A stretch of 64,000 nt of DNA from Streptomyces chrestomyceticus JCM 4735 (GCF_003865135.1 NZ_BHZC01000001.1:4030001-4094000), one strand, 5' to 3'. Shown: positions 39,934 through 47,823, numbered from the stretch's first letter. Notes: generated by a model from the sequence alone, not told the origin. Made by a program: numbers and translations.

Positions 39934-40410
39934 ATGACCGCCCCCGCCCCCTACAAGCCCGGTGACCGCGTCTGCGCGGTGTACGACGCCCAGGACGGCC
40001 CCGCCATCGTCTACAACCGCTTCGTGATCGAGGTCGGCCCCCGCGAGGAGTACGGCCACCGAGTATGGATCGACCTGCCGGAAGACGCCGTCGGCGGAAC
40101 CGTCGGCACCTACCACACCAGCATCGCCAACTTCACCCTGATGGACATCCCACTCCACCTCCAAGCCCCACTTCGGATTGGCGCCAACACCCACTGGCAC
40201 GCCGACCACGCCGCGCCCGGCTCCACCCGGCCGACCTGGCCACGCGGGCGCCACCACGCCCGCGTGGACGTTCCGCTCACTCGCGACGAGCGGGAAAAGC
40301 ACGCGGCGTTCGCCGCCCTCTACTCCGAGCACTGGATACGGCACGACCCAGCCGGCTTCGGCCTGTGGCTGTCACGCATGGTCTCCGAAGCATGGGGAGA
40401 CGACCGGTGA
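39934..40410 (+). CDS. Hypothetical protein, 158 aa
   Basis: ATG 39934 (GGAAGAGAG upstream). N-terminal small barrel-type segment (YKPGDRVCAVYDAQDGPAIV, VWIDLPEDAVGGTVGTYH), then basic loop (RPTWPRGRHHARVD) and a C-terminal helix pair (EREKHAAFAALYSEHWIRHD). No named family. The stop overlaps the next start (GTGA). Confidence 0.6.
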   Translation: MTAPAPYKPGDRVCAVYDAQDGPAIVYNRFVIEVGPREEYGHRVWIDLPEDAVGGTVGTYHTSIANFTLMDIPLHLQAPLRIGANTHWHADHAAPGSTRPTWPRGRHHARVDVPLTRDEREKHAAFAALYSEHWIRHDPAGFGLWLSRMVSEAWGDDR

Positions 40411-40931
40411 AGCGCACGCTCCAGCAGGCGGAGGCGTTCCTCGGTGCGTGGCGCGTCGTCTTCCATGAACCCACCCGCGACAGCGGCACGTCGTCGTACC
40501 TGCTGTCCTCCCGTACGGCCAGCACCGAAGCAGCCGCCAGGGCGACCGCGAGCCGGTGGCACCGAACGGCAGCCGCAGGAACAGCCGGGCAGCGCCTCAC
40601 TCAGATGGTGATCTGCGAGGTGACCTTCAGGCCCAGCGCCTCATGCCGGGGATGCGCTCTGGCCTGGGCAGCCCGCGCGGATGCTGGCACCGCCGAGCCA
40701 TCGGAACTCCGGCTGCTGATCGAGGAAAACGAAGCGAAAGTGGTCGGATTCGGCAATTCCGTGGCTGACGTGATCGCCTCCGCCAGTCCCGAAGACATCT
40801 GGGACGTGGAGCCCTACCGGGATCCGTTCGGCCGGGTGAACTGGGCGGACGTTCGAGCCGACATCGGCAAGGCGGCGATGAGTACATTGCGGCAGACGCC
40901 CTACGGGCTGCTCTGGCTCGACCAGGGCTGA
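40407..40931 (+). CDS. Hypothetical protein, 174 aa, paralogous to the 41554 fragment
   Basis: GTG 40407. The N-terminal part FLGAWRVVFHEPTRDSGTSS and CRGCALAWAARADAG (CxxC) leads to a C-terminal domain EDIWDVEPYRDPFGRVNWAD ... LRQTPYGLLWLDQG. The C-terminal 60 residues align with the short gene 41554-41745 (DWDLEPYRDRCGRIDCSTVA ... VTPYGVLWVGRE). Both copies end directly before a repeated promoter. Function unknown. Confidence 0.65.
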   Translation: MKRTLQQAEAFLGAWRVVFHEPTRDSGTSSYLLSSRTASTEAAARATASRWHRTAAAGTAGQRLTQMVICEVTFRPSASCRGCALAWAARADAGTAEPSELRLLIEENEAKVVGFGNSVADVIASASPEDIWDVEPYRDPFGRVNWADVRADIGKAAMSTLRQTPYGLLWLDQG

Positions 40932-40948
40932 CTACCGGACTCGATCAT

Positions 40949-40976
40949 TTGACCACATCGCCACCCATAGTAGAAG
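40949..40976 (+). promoter_or_regulatory. Repeated early promoter, copy 4 (diverged)
   Basis: TTGACC (40949-40954), 16 bp ending CATAG, -10 TAGAAG (40971-40976), one base off. No TTTAG extension. Drives genes 41050-41745; probably weaker. Confidence 0.75.
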
Positions 40977-41049
40977 ACGCACTACGTGGACGGTCCTGTC
41001 ACGGTGGCCCGCCCGATTCGGCGGGCCACCGCCCGATTGGAGAAACACC

Positions 41050-41484
41050 ATGCCCGACAGCCCCAGCGATCTCCGCACAGAGAAGGCTCCGGCCCGTACG
41101 ACGATCACCGATCCACCCACGCTCGCCCCGCACACTCCGGCACGGATGGAGCGCGCACGCCTGATAACGGCCACCGCGGACGCCCGGCCATCTGCGCGAG
41201 GGCGGTACGGGACTTGGCGCATGTGCATTCGTCGGCCCGAGGACAGCCTCGCGCAATGGCACTACTTGTTCTCCACGAAGCGCGCTCGCACGTTCAGCCA
41301 GGCCCACTGCTTGGCGTACGAGCTGCACTCCGATCCCATGGAGCGGCAGGGGCGGCCGCCGCTCGGCAAGGGGGTGGCGCTCGGCGCCTGGACGTTCACC
41401 CCGGCCGTGCGATCGCGTGAGCGCGCGGTGGCGTGGGCCGTCCTGATGGATTCGGCGGAGACGGATCCGGACTTCGACTGGTGA
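41050..41484 (+). CDS. Hypothetical protein, 144 aa
   Basis: ATG 41050, TTGGAG upstream. Unstructured Pro/Thr-rich N terminus, then RYGTWRMCIRRPEDSLAQWH, YLFSTKRARTFSQAHCLAYE, a folded-looking alpha/beta segment. Acidic end (DSAETDPDFDW). Not recognised. The following gene is in the same frame just beyond the stop. Confidence 0.55.
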   Translation: MPDSPSDLRTEKAPARTTITDPPTLAPHTPARMERARLITATADARPSARGRYGTWRMCIRRPEDSLAQWHYLFSTKRARTFSQAHCLAYELHSDPMERQGRPPLGKGVALGAWTFTPAVRSRERAVAWAVLMDSAETDPDFDW

Positions 41485-41553
41485 CCGTCCGGCGACAACC
41501 CCCTGTGGCGCCGCCGGCTTCGAGACCTGCACGACTCCTACCGGAATCGGGTC

Positions 41554-41745
41554 GTGGCGTTCGGCAACAACTACACCCAGCTCTTCACCTCGGCGGTCGG
41601 TACGCGTGCCGACTGGGACCTGGAGCCATACCGGGACCGGTGCGGGCGGATCGACTGCTCCACGGTGGCCGCAGTGATTGAGGAGCACGCGGATTTCACC
41701 ACGCGGGTCACTCCATATGGCGTGCTGTGGGTCGGCCGCGAATAA
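41554..41745 (+). pseudogene. Truncated paralogue of the 40407 gene
   Basis: 63 aa from GTG 41554, lacking the N-terminal two thirds of its relative at 40407-40931. Shared blocks are FGN, D-x-E-P-Y-R-D-x-x-G-R, and TPYG-(V/L)-LW. The codons upstream, in the same frame back to the previous stop, also read like family sequence (LRDLHDSYRNRVVAFGNNYT), so the copy is probably a decayed duplicate. It could still be expressed as a small protein. Confidence 0.55.
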
Positions 41746-41766
41746 CTCGCCGTAGCCGTACCGCAG

Positions 41767-41794
41767 TTGACCATCTTCCTTAACATAGTAGAAT
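41767..41794 (+). promoter_or_regulatory. Repeated early promoter, copy 5
   Basis: TTGACC (41767-41772), 16 bp ending CATAG, TAGAAT (41789-41794) then TTAGCTA. A leader hairpin GGTTGAGG...CCTCGACC with one G-U pair follows. Drives the HsdM-like and PP-loop genes. Confidence 0.88.
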
Positions 41795-41887
41795 TTAGCT
41801 AGGAGGTTGAGGGGAGCGCCTCGACCCTGGCCCGTCCCGCACCCGCGGGGCGGGCCGCCGCATTCTCACCATCCCGACAGGACCCTC

Positions 41888-42985
41888 ATGACGCAGCAGC
41901 TCGACCTCTTCGCCGACCTCCAGCCGGCCCCCGCGCGGCCGCAGCCCAAGGCCCCGGTGACCTTCGCCGCCAAGCCCAGCCGCAGCACCGCTCCGTCTTC
42001 ACCCGCGCCGCGGCCAGCCAAGAAGCAGCCCAGCACACCGGCACGTCCGCGCACCATCAGCGTCTGCCCCGCGAGCGACCCCCATGCCCAGGCCATGCAG
42101 GTCGGCGAAGCCGTCGCCGGAGCTTGGCATCGACAGCACGGCGGCAACCACACACACGTACCGATCGGCATCGTGGCCGCCCTCAGCCTGATCGGCCAAA
42201 AAGATCCGAACGGGCCCGATCTCGCGACGCAGATCCTCAGCCTGAACGACACAAACCTGATCGGCATGTACCGCGAGATCTGGTCCACCCACTGGATCCG
42301 GCGCCCCGACCTCATCGACCGGGCCCGCATCCTCCACGAGTGGCTGAACGACACGGACATCGACAAGAACCGCATATCCGCCGTTCGCGCCGTCACGGAA
42401 GCGGCCCTGAAGAATGGCCTGCTCGCCCTGACCGGGTACGCCGACCCGTACCTGCGCTCCATGACCGACGTGCTCTCGCCCGTGATGATGCTGCTGCGGA
42501 GCCGTGGCGCTCAACAGGGACTCGGCGAGTTCCACACCCCGGCTTCCGTCGCGGGAGCCATGGCTGAAGTCGTGAACGTCAGCGCAGTCGTGGACTTTTT
42601 GGTGGCTGCCCCCGAGGCAGGCCGCCCGCGGCCAGGCCAGCACATTCACGACCCGGCCGGCGGCAGCGGCGGCCTGCTGCGTGCCGCAGCACAGAACCTG
42701 CGCGAGAAGGGCCTGGACCCCGCCGACTTCCAGTGGTCGATGTGCGATATCGACGAGATCGCTGCCGCCTGCGCAGCCGTCAACGCCATCGTCTGGGGCC
42801 TCGGCCCCCGCGTCACCGTGGCCTGCGCCGACACCCTGGCCAACCCCAGGGCCATCGAGGAAGCCGCCCGGCACGCCCGATCCGTGATCGAACACCGCGA
42901 CTCCATCCTGGGCAAGGCGAAGCTCATTGCCGCGGTCCGGCAGGCGCAGCAGCTCCTCGACCAGGCCCCGGAGTGCGCCGCGTGA
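41888..42985 (+). CDS. N-6 DNA methylase-like protein (HsdM fold), motif IV not seen
   Basis: 365 aa, ATG 41888. A Pro-rich leader is followed by a helical domain (NDTNLIGMYREIWSTHWIRR). The SAM-binding half has GLGEFHTPASVAGAMAEVV, motif I DPAGGSGGLLRAAAQNL, acidic strand WSMCDIDEIAAACAAVNAIV and TVACADTLANP. The catalytic (N/D)PP(Y/F) motif expected soon after is not visible, and no target recognition domain follows, so activity is uncertain. Similar truncated methylases are frequent in actinophages and plasmids. Overlaps the next gene (GTGA), implying a joint role in DNA modification. Confidence 0.75.
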   Translation: MTQQLDLFADLQPAPARPQPKAPVTFAAKPSRSTAPSSPAPRPAKKQPSTPARPRTISVCPASDPHAQAMQVGEAVAGAWHRQHGGNHTHVPIGIVAALSLIGQKDPNGPDLATQILSLNDTNLIGMYREIWSTHWIRRPDLIDRARILHEWLNDTDIDKNRISAVRAVTEAALKNGLLALTGYADPYLRSMTDVLSPVMMLLRSRGAQQGLGEFHTPASVAGAMAEVVNVSAVVDFLVAAPEAGRPRPGQHIHDPAGGSGGLLRAAAQNLREKGLDPADFQWSMCDIDEIAAACAAVNAIVWGLGPRVTVACADTLANPRAIEEAARHARSVIEHRDSILGKAKLIAAVRQAQQLLDQAPECAA

Positions 42986-43773
42986 ACGTGATCAGCTACG
43001 GCGGTGGAGTGCAGAGCACTGCCCTCATGGTCCTGGCTGCCCGCCGCGAGATCCCGTACCGCACTCTGCTGTTCGCGAACGTGGGTGACGACAGTGAAGA
43101 TCCAGCGACGCTGGAGTATGTACGGCATGTCGCGAGACCGTACGCGGCAGCCAGCGGTCTTGACCTGCACGTCCTGCACCGCACACTGCGCGCCGGCGGA
43201 ACGGAGACGCTGTGGGGGCGGATGATGCGGAAGGGCTCTCGCGCGCTGCCCATACCCGTCCGGATGCCCAACGGCGCGCCTGGCACGCGGGGTTGCACTC
43301 GGGATTTCAAGATCCACGTCACGGGCAGGTGGCTCAAGGCGAATGGCGCGGCATCCGGCAATCCGGCGACGGTCGCCGTCGGCATCTCGCTCGATGAGAT
43401 CGCGCGGGCGGCCAACCGGCGGGTTGAGCCGTACGAGCGGCTGGCCTACCCGCTGCTCGATCTCAAGCTCCGTCGGGTCGACTGCCAACAGATCATCTCG
43501 GACGCGGGCCTGCCGATGCCGCCGAAGAGCGCATGCTGGTTCTGCCCGCTGAAGTCGCTGGGGGGCTGGAAGGAGATGCGTCGCGACCGTCCGGGGCTGT
43601 TCCTGCGTGCCTGCTGCCTGGAGGAGTCGCTGAACGAGACGCGGCTGTGGGGCGGCATGGGCGACGCGGTGTTTCTGACCCGTACCGGCCGGCCTCTGCT
43701 CGAAGCGGTCGAGGCAGCGCAGGAGGAGCTGCCCTTTGATGTGGGCTGCGACTCCGGCTGGTGCATGACCTAA
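42982..43773 (+). CDS. PAPS reductase-like PP-loop protein
   Basis: 263 aa, GTG 42982, coupled to the HsdM-like gene. The PP-loop is at the N terminus (VISYGGGVQSTALMVLAARR, pattern SxGGxxST). Conserved downstream blocks are LFANVGDDSEDPATLEYVRH, GTRGCTRDFKIHVTGRWL with the family Cys, and CWFCPLKSLGGWKEMRRDRP (C-x2-C). Proteins of this phage-common class adenylate or reduce sulfur carriers; DndC-type members make phosphorothioate DNA. Pairing with a methylase-like gene suggests nucleic-acid modification, but no DndB/D/E or cysteine desulfurase is in the window. Confidence 0.8.
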   Translation: MNVISYGGGVQSTALMVLAARREIPYRTLLFANVGDDSEDPATLEYVRHVARPYAAASGLDLHVLHRTLRAGGTETLWGRMMRKGSRALPIPVRMPNGAPGTRGCTRDFKIHVTGRWLKANGAASGNPATVAVGISLDEIARAANRRVEPYERLAYPLLDLKLRRVDCQQIISDAGLPMPPKSACWFCPLKSLGGWKEMRRDRPGLFLRACCLEESLNETRLWGGMGDAVFLTRTGRPLLEAVEAAQEELPFDVGCDSGWCMT

Positions 43774-43799
43774 CCCCCGCCTGACGTGCATCTTCGCAG

Positions 43800-43827
43800 T
43801 TGACGCCCCCACTAACCATAGTAGAAT
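43800..43827 (+). promoter_or_regulatory. Repeated early promoter, copy 6
   Basis: TTGACG (43800-43805), 16 bp ending CATAG, TAGAAT (43822-43827) then TTAGCTA. Leader hairpin GGGTTG-AGGGG-CAACCC at 43837-43853. Drives the histone-tail and ParB-like genes. Confidence 0.88.
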
Positions 43828-43882
43828 TTAGCTATCGGGTTGAGGGGCAACCCCAACCCCACACCTCTTGGAGACAGCCACC

Positions 43883-44593
43883 ATGACCACCGAAACCACC
43901 CAGAACACCGACACCGACACCGACACCGACCAGGACACCACCACCATCGAGGCCGCCCCCTTCGACATCTCCCTCATCGACCTCTACCTCCTGGCCGACC
44001 TGATCATCGAAAAGCTCGGCGACGGCTGGCACAAGGCCGACGACTCCATCGACCCGGAAACCATCCACTTCGCCCACCAGGACGGCCGCACCTTCGGCAT
44101 CCGCCGCCTGTGGAACGGTTCCGCCGCCCAGACGTTCGCCCGCGACCCCGAGAAGACCGGCCCGCACTACAACGCCGCCTGCCACTTCACCACGGCCGAA
44201 GCACCCCTCGACACCCTCCTCGACACCCTCCACCTGCGACTCTTCCCCGTCTTCCAAGGCCACCGTGCGAAGCTCCGGTACGACGGCACCCGCATCCCCG
44301 TCACCACCGCCGACGAGCCCGCGCCGCAGCAGTCCGCCCAGCCGGAGACGCCCGCCGCACCGACCGGCGAGCCGGCCGCGAGGAAGACCACCGTGAAGAA
44401 GTCGCCCGCGAAGAAGCCCGCGCCGACCAAGCCCGCGCCCAAGGCCGCCGCTAAGAAGCCCTCCCCGGCCGGCACGGGGAAGCCCGCCGCGAAGCGTCCG
44501 GCGAAGAAGGCCAGCACAGCTGCACGCCCCAAGGCCGCCGCGGCACAGCCCAAGCGCACGGCCAAGCCGAAGGCCGTACCGGCCGCCGCCTGA
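43883..44593 (+). CDS. Phage protein with histone H1-like Lys/Ala/Pro tail
   Basis: 236 aa, ATG 43883. N terminus has a short Asp-Thr repeat (NTDTDTDTDQDTTT, from GACACC units). Residues about 25-135 form a compact domain (FDISLIDLYLLADLIIEKLG, FGIRRLWNGSAAQTFARDPE, LLDTLHLRLFPVFQGHRAKL). The last 90 residues are a basic KKxPAxK-type tail (KKSPAKKPAPTKPAPKAAAK) as in actinobacterial histone-like proteins, likely to bind DNA non-specifically. It precedes the ParB-like gene, so a role in nucleoid or partition complexes is possible. Confidence 0.7.
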   Translation: MTTETTQNTDTDTDTDQDTTTIEAAPFDISLIDLYLLADLIIEKLGDGWHKADDSIDPETIHFAHQDGRTFGIRRLWNGSAAQTFARDPEKTGPHYNAACHFTTAEAPLDTLLDTLHLRLFPVFQGHRAKLRYDGTRIPVTTADEPAPQQSAQPETPAAPTGEPAARKTTVKKSPAKKPAPTKPAPKAAAKKPSPAGTGKPAAKRPAKKASTAARPKAAAAQPKRTAKPKAVPAAA

Positions 44594-44604
44594 CCCGCAC
44601 GCAC

Positions 44605-44630
44605 AGGGGCGGGCGCCACCGCCCGCCCCT
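44605..44630 (+). terminator. GC-rich hairpin
   Basis: AGGGGCGGGCG, 4-nt loop, CGCCCGCCCCT, then CTTCTC. Perfect 11-bp stem 12 nt after the histone-tail gene and 20 nt before the ParB-like start; probably partial termination or RNA protection between the two genes. Confidence 0.65.
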
Positions 44631-44650
44631 CTTCTCACCAGGGACCTCCC

Positions 44651-46192
44651 ATGACAACCACGACCACCCTCACCGCACCGGACAGCGCCGACACCAGCAC
44701 GGCGCAGCCCGCCTTCGAAGGACGCTTCGCCTGGGTCGACCCCTACGAACTCGTCGTCGACCCGTACAACCACCGCCAGCACCGCTCGGACGACGAGCCG
44801 GACGGAACCGAACCTGATCCTGCCCTGATCGCCTCCGTGGAAGAGGTCGGCGTGCAGAGCCTGGTCCTCCTGCGTCCACAGACTGGGGACAACGAAGGCA
44901 AGCTCGGCATCATCTTCGGGCAGCGTCGCTGCAAGGCAGCGATCATCGCCGCCGACAAGGCCAAGGACGAGGGCCGCGCCTACATGCTCGTTCCTGCCCT
45001 GATCCGCGACGACCTTCGCGGCGTCGATGACGAGGCGCTGACCCTGTCGGTCATCGAGAACAAGCACCGCCGGGACGCGCACGCCCGCGACTACGTCGAA
45101 GCCGCCCGGCAACTGTCCCTGATGCCGCTGCCCCAAGCGGTCAAGGAGCGACATGCGCGCGCGCTCGGCCTGTCCGCCGCCGAGCTCACCGCCGCCGACA
45201 AGGCGTCGAAGCTGGACGACAAGAATCTCAGCGCCGCGGTCGCTCACGACTTCGACCTGGTGGAGCTGGCCGATTTCCAGGAAGTCGCGCACATCAGCAA
45301 CGCCCGCAGTCGCCTCGAAGCGGCGAAGATCCGGGACCGCAACGACGGCGCGGGCACGCGCGGCCACTGGGCCCACGCACTCCAGTGCCTCAAGGATGAG
45401 GCGGCCGAGAAGGCCAAGCGCATCCAGCTCAAGCAGGACCTCGCCGCCGCCGGCATCAAGCTAGTGGACTGGGACTGGCGGTGGCACGAGACCCCCATGC
45501 GCCCCCTCAAGGATCTGGTAACCCCCCTCGGAACGGCCATCACCGCCGACCAGCACGCCCGGTGCCCCGGACACGCCGCCACCCTCAACCCGTTCAAGCC
45601 CACGGTGACTTGGCTGTGCACCGACTGGCGAGCCTGCCAGCACAAGCTGAGCCCTGAAGCGTCCGGGACGGCAGCACCGGACGCCGCGGAAATGGCGGAG
45701 AAGCGACGCAGAACCATCCGCTACAACGCGGCCTGGCGCCAAGCTCGCCCTGTACGGCAGGAGTTCATCGCGAATCTGTGCACCCGGCCCGGCGACGCGA
45801 CCGACGAAATTTGGAAGTTCACCCTCAGCACCATCACCGGCACCTCCGCCATGTACTCCCAGTACATCGCACGCCACCGCACCGACCTCATCTCGGCCTT
45901 CCTGAAGATCAAAGACCCCAACCACGACAGCGAGCCGTGGCGGCGAGTCGAAGACCCCTTCGGGCCGCTCATCGCCCGTATCGGAGCGACCGGACGCTGG
46001 AGGCTGCTCTTCGCCCAGGTCGCCGCGGTGTACGAGCATCAGGCCATGTCCGATCAGGCGTGGCGGAACCCGGTCAGCAAGGACACCACCAACTGGCTGG
46101 CCTTCCTCCAGCGCCAGAAGTACGCACTCAGCGACATCGAAGCCGAAGTGCTCGACTCCGCACGCGAACGGCCGTCCAGTTCCGCTGCCTGA
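44651..46192 (+). CDS. ParB-like nuclease-domain protein
   Basis: 513 aa, ATG 44651. The ParB/Srx core spans about 30-140: VDPYELVVDPYNHRQHR, LIASVEEVGVQSLVLLRPQT, GKLGIIFGQRRCKAAIIAAD (ParB box GxRRxxAA), and ALTLSVIENKHRRDAHARDY. A KorB/ParB-like HTH region follows (LSLMPLPQAVKERHARALGL, SAAELTAADKASKLDDKNLS). The 250-aa C-terminal half is helical with a Cys/Trp segment (CPGHAATLNPFKPTVTWLCT). No ParA ATPase is nearby, so it may be a regulator or nuclease rather than a partition protein. Large ParB-like proteins are common in Streptomyces phages. Confidence 0.8.
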   Translation: MTTTTTLTAPDSADTSTAQPAFEGRFAWVDPYELVVDPYNHRQHRSDDEPDGTEPDPALIASVEEVGVQSLVLLRPQTGDNEGKLGIIFGQRRCKAAIIAADKAKDEGRAYMLVPALIRDDLRGVDDEALTLSVIENKHRRDAHARDYVEAARQLSLMPLPQAVKERHARALGLSAAELTAADKASKLDDKNLSAAVAHDFDLVELADFQEVAHISNARSRLEAAKIRDRNDGAGTRGHWAHALQCLKDEAAEKAKRIQLKQDLAAAGIKLVDWDWRWHETPMRPLKDLVTPLGTAITADQHARCPGHAATLNPFKPTVTWLCTDWRACQHKLSPEASGTAAPDAAEMAEKRRRTIRYNAAWRQARPVRQEFIANLCTRPGDATDEIWKFTLSTITGTSAMYSQYIARHRTDLISAFLKIKDPNHDSEPWRRVEDPFGPLIARIGATGRWRLLFAQVAAVYEHQAMSDQAWRNPVSKDTTNWLAFLQRQKYALSDIEAEVLDSARERPSSSAA

Positions 46193-46238
46193 CCAACTCC
46201 AGCGCAGCACATCACCACACCCCGCCCACTGCAAACCC

Positions 46239-46266
46239 CCGACCCCGCCCTCGCCCATAGTAGAAA
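46239..46266 (+). promoter_or_regulatory. Repeated early promoter, copy 7 (degenerate)
   Basis: -35 position CCGACC (46239-46244), 16 bp ending CATAG, -10 TAGAAA (46261-46266). Spacing and the CATAGTAGAA core are kept, but both boxes have mutated, so activity is likely low. Stands before the broken metallopeptidase-like gene. Confidence 0.65.
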
Positions 46267-46310
46267 ACCGCCAAGAAGGCGGGGGGGCGCCGGGCCAGCC
46301 CGAAAGAACC

Positions 46311-47338
46311 ATGCCTCAGCACCAGCGCACCCTCCTCGTCGGCGGCACCGCCGTAATCGTGCGAACCAGTAACCGCACCACCCTCGGCCTCGACGTCACG
46401 AAAGCGGGCGGCATCGTCGTCCGCGGCCCCCACCACACCACCGACGCCGAAGCAACCGCCCTCGTCGAACGCCGCCGCCGATGGATCTACCGACAGCTCA
46501 ATCACCTCGCCGAGACCTCCCCCACGCCCCCGTACGGCACCTCGCCGACGGGGAGCAGTTCACCCTCCTCGGCCGCCGGCACCGATTCCGCATCGTCCCC
46601 GACGACGCACTGACCGCCCCCGCCACACGGCAGGAAGACACCGAATCGGGTGCCACCGTCCTCATGCGCCGCACCACGTCCCTAAACCTGGACAAAGCAC
46701 GGCGAGAGCTCATCAATCTCCACGTCAAAACCGCACAGGAATGGCTGAAAGTCTACGGCCCGCATATCACCCGATACGCCAACACACCAGACATGACACT
46801 CACCGCATCCTCCCGCCTCCGCACCACATGGGCCCGACACCACCCCGACCGCGGCCTCACCCTCCACTGGGCCACCGCCCAACTACCTACCCCCCTTCTC
46901 CGCGAACTCCTCCACCGCACCCTCAACCTCCACACTGTCGCCGACACCCACCAGCTCAACCGCGAGCTGCGCGACCTCTGGCTCGGCGACCTCACCCACC
47001 GCCCCCTCCCGCTCCCGCAGCCGGCCCCGAACGCCGCCTGCCCCGCCTGCTCCACACCCCCCGGTACCCTCCACGCCGACCACTGCGACATCGCACGCTG
47101 CGCCCTCACCGGCCGCCAGCGCGACACTTGCCACCCTGCGAACGTCTGCAACACCATCTGGACCGGCCACTACCCCGGCGTCACCGAATGCGCCGAATAC
47201 GGCTTCTACTGCCGCTACGGACTCGACGGCTACAAACCCTGCAACGCCGACGACCCGGACGCTCACCACGACCTCAACCGCCTCTACGCCGAATGCCGCT
47301 GGGACATAGCCACCCAGCGCATGGTCCTCCCGACATGA
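46311..47338 (+). pseudogene. YgjP-like metallopeptidase relative, frameshifted, active site lost, with Zn-rich C terminus
   Basis: ATG 46311 opens a YgjP/DUF45-like domain (VRTSNRTTLGLDVTKAGGIV, VRGPHHTTDAEATALVERRR, RWIYRQLNHLAE). The natural continuation (VRHLADGEQFTLLGRRHRFR, then RRELINLHVKTAQEWLKVYG) is in another frame, so an indel lies near 46510-46540, in a C-rich run. Where the family has HExxH, this sequence reads LLRELLHRTLNLHTV, lacking it. The last 110 residues carry a Cys/His-rich block (ACPACSTPPGTLHADHCDIA, RCALTGRQRDTCHP, WTGHYPGVTECAEYGFYCRY) common in Streptomyces phage proteins. Confidence 0.65.
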
Positions 47339-47577
47339 CCTGACTCCACGAAAGCCCTCACCTGCTCACCCCTGACCTTGGGGGCGCGCGGCTTTCCTCA
47401 GCTGTCCACGAGAGCCCTCAAGAGGCACTGACACGGCGCGGCTCTAAGACCCAGCAGGCTGCCGGACCATGCTTGCTGGCTCGGTAGAGCCCCAGAAGAG
47501 CGGGACCACGACTCCCCCGCCCCCGGATTACGCGCTGTCCACGGTTTGTCCACGGACGGGCTTCAGAGAGCAAAAAC
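47339..47577. other. Junction region between element and tRNA-Thr
   Basis: No gene is recognised. It contains the 9-bp direct repeat TGTCCACGG at 47536-47544 and 47547-47555 (11-bp period). This is where the right end of the accessory element should meet the chromosome. Confidence 0.45.
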
Positions 47578-47607
47578 GCCCCTTCGGAAGACCTTCCGGA
47601 GGGGCGT
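47578..47607 (-). terminator. Rho-independent terminator of tRNA-Thr
   Basis: Read on the minus strand: CGCCCCTCCGGAAG, short loop GTC, CTTCCGAAGGGGCG, then TTTTT. A 13-14-bp stem with a single mismatch and a U tract, 30 nt past the tRNA 3' end. Confidence 0.85.
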
Positions 47608-47637
47608 TCTCAGTGCGTTTTACCTGGTCAAGCCGAG

Positions 47638-47711
47638 AGCCCCCTGTCGGATTCGAACCGACGACCTACGCTTTACAAGAGCGTTGCTCTGACCAGCTGA
47701 GCTAAGGAGGC
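47638..47711 (-). tRNA. tRNA-Thr (anticodon TGU)
   Basis: On the minus strand the 74-nt sequence folds as a full cloverleaf: acceptor GCCTCCT pairing with AGGGGGC, D arm with AGCTCAGCTGGTCAGAGC, anticodon stem ACGCT/AGCGT with loop CTTGTAA (anticodon TGT, reading ACA), and T arm GTCGGTTCGAATCCGAC. The 3' CCA is not encoded. It separates accessory DNA (left, on its 3' side) from conserved chromosome (right), the usual position of an integration site. Confidence 0.95.
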
Positions 47712-47823
47712 ACGCCTGGTGCAGTGTACCCAGGCTCGCAGCCTACCTGGCGCCGCTATTTCGTGACCCGCGGGCTACTGACACCGGGCGTCGGCCGGGG
47801 TACCGTCACGGACAGTCCACAGC

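Noticed and set aside
42982..43773. DndC phosphorothioation locus
   Set aside because: The PP-loop and Cys pair fit the wider PAPS-reductase class, but DndB, DndD, DndE and a cysteine desulfurase are all absent nearby.
47469..47705. Open frame across tRNA-Thr and its terminator
   Set aside because: It runs through a complete tRNA cloverleaf and a rho-independent terminator.
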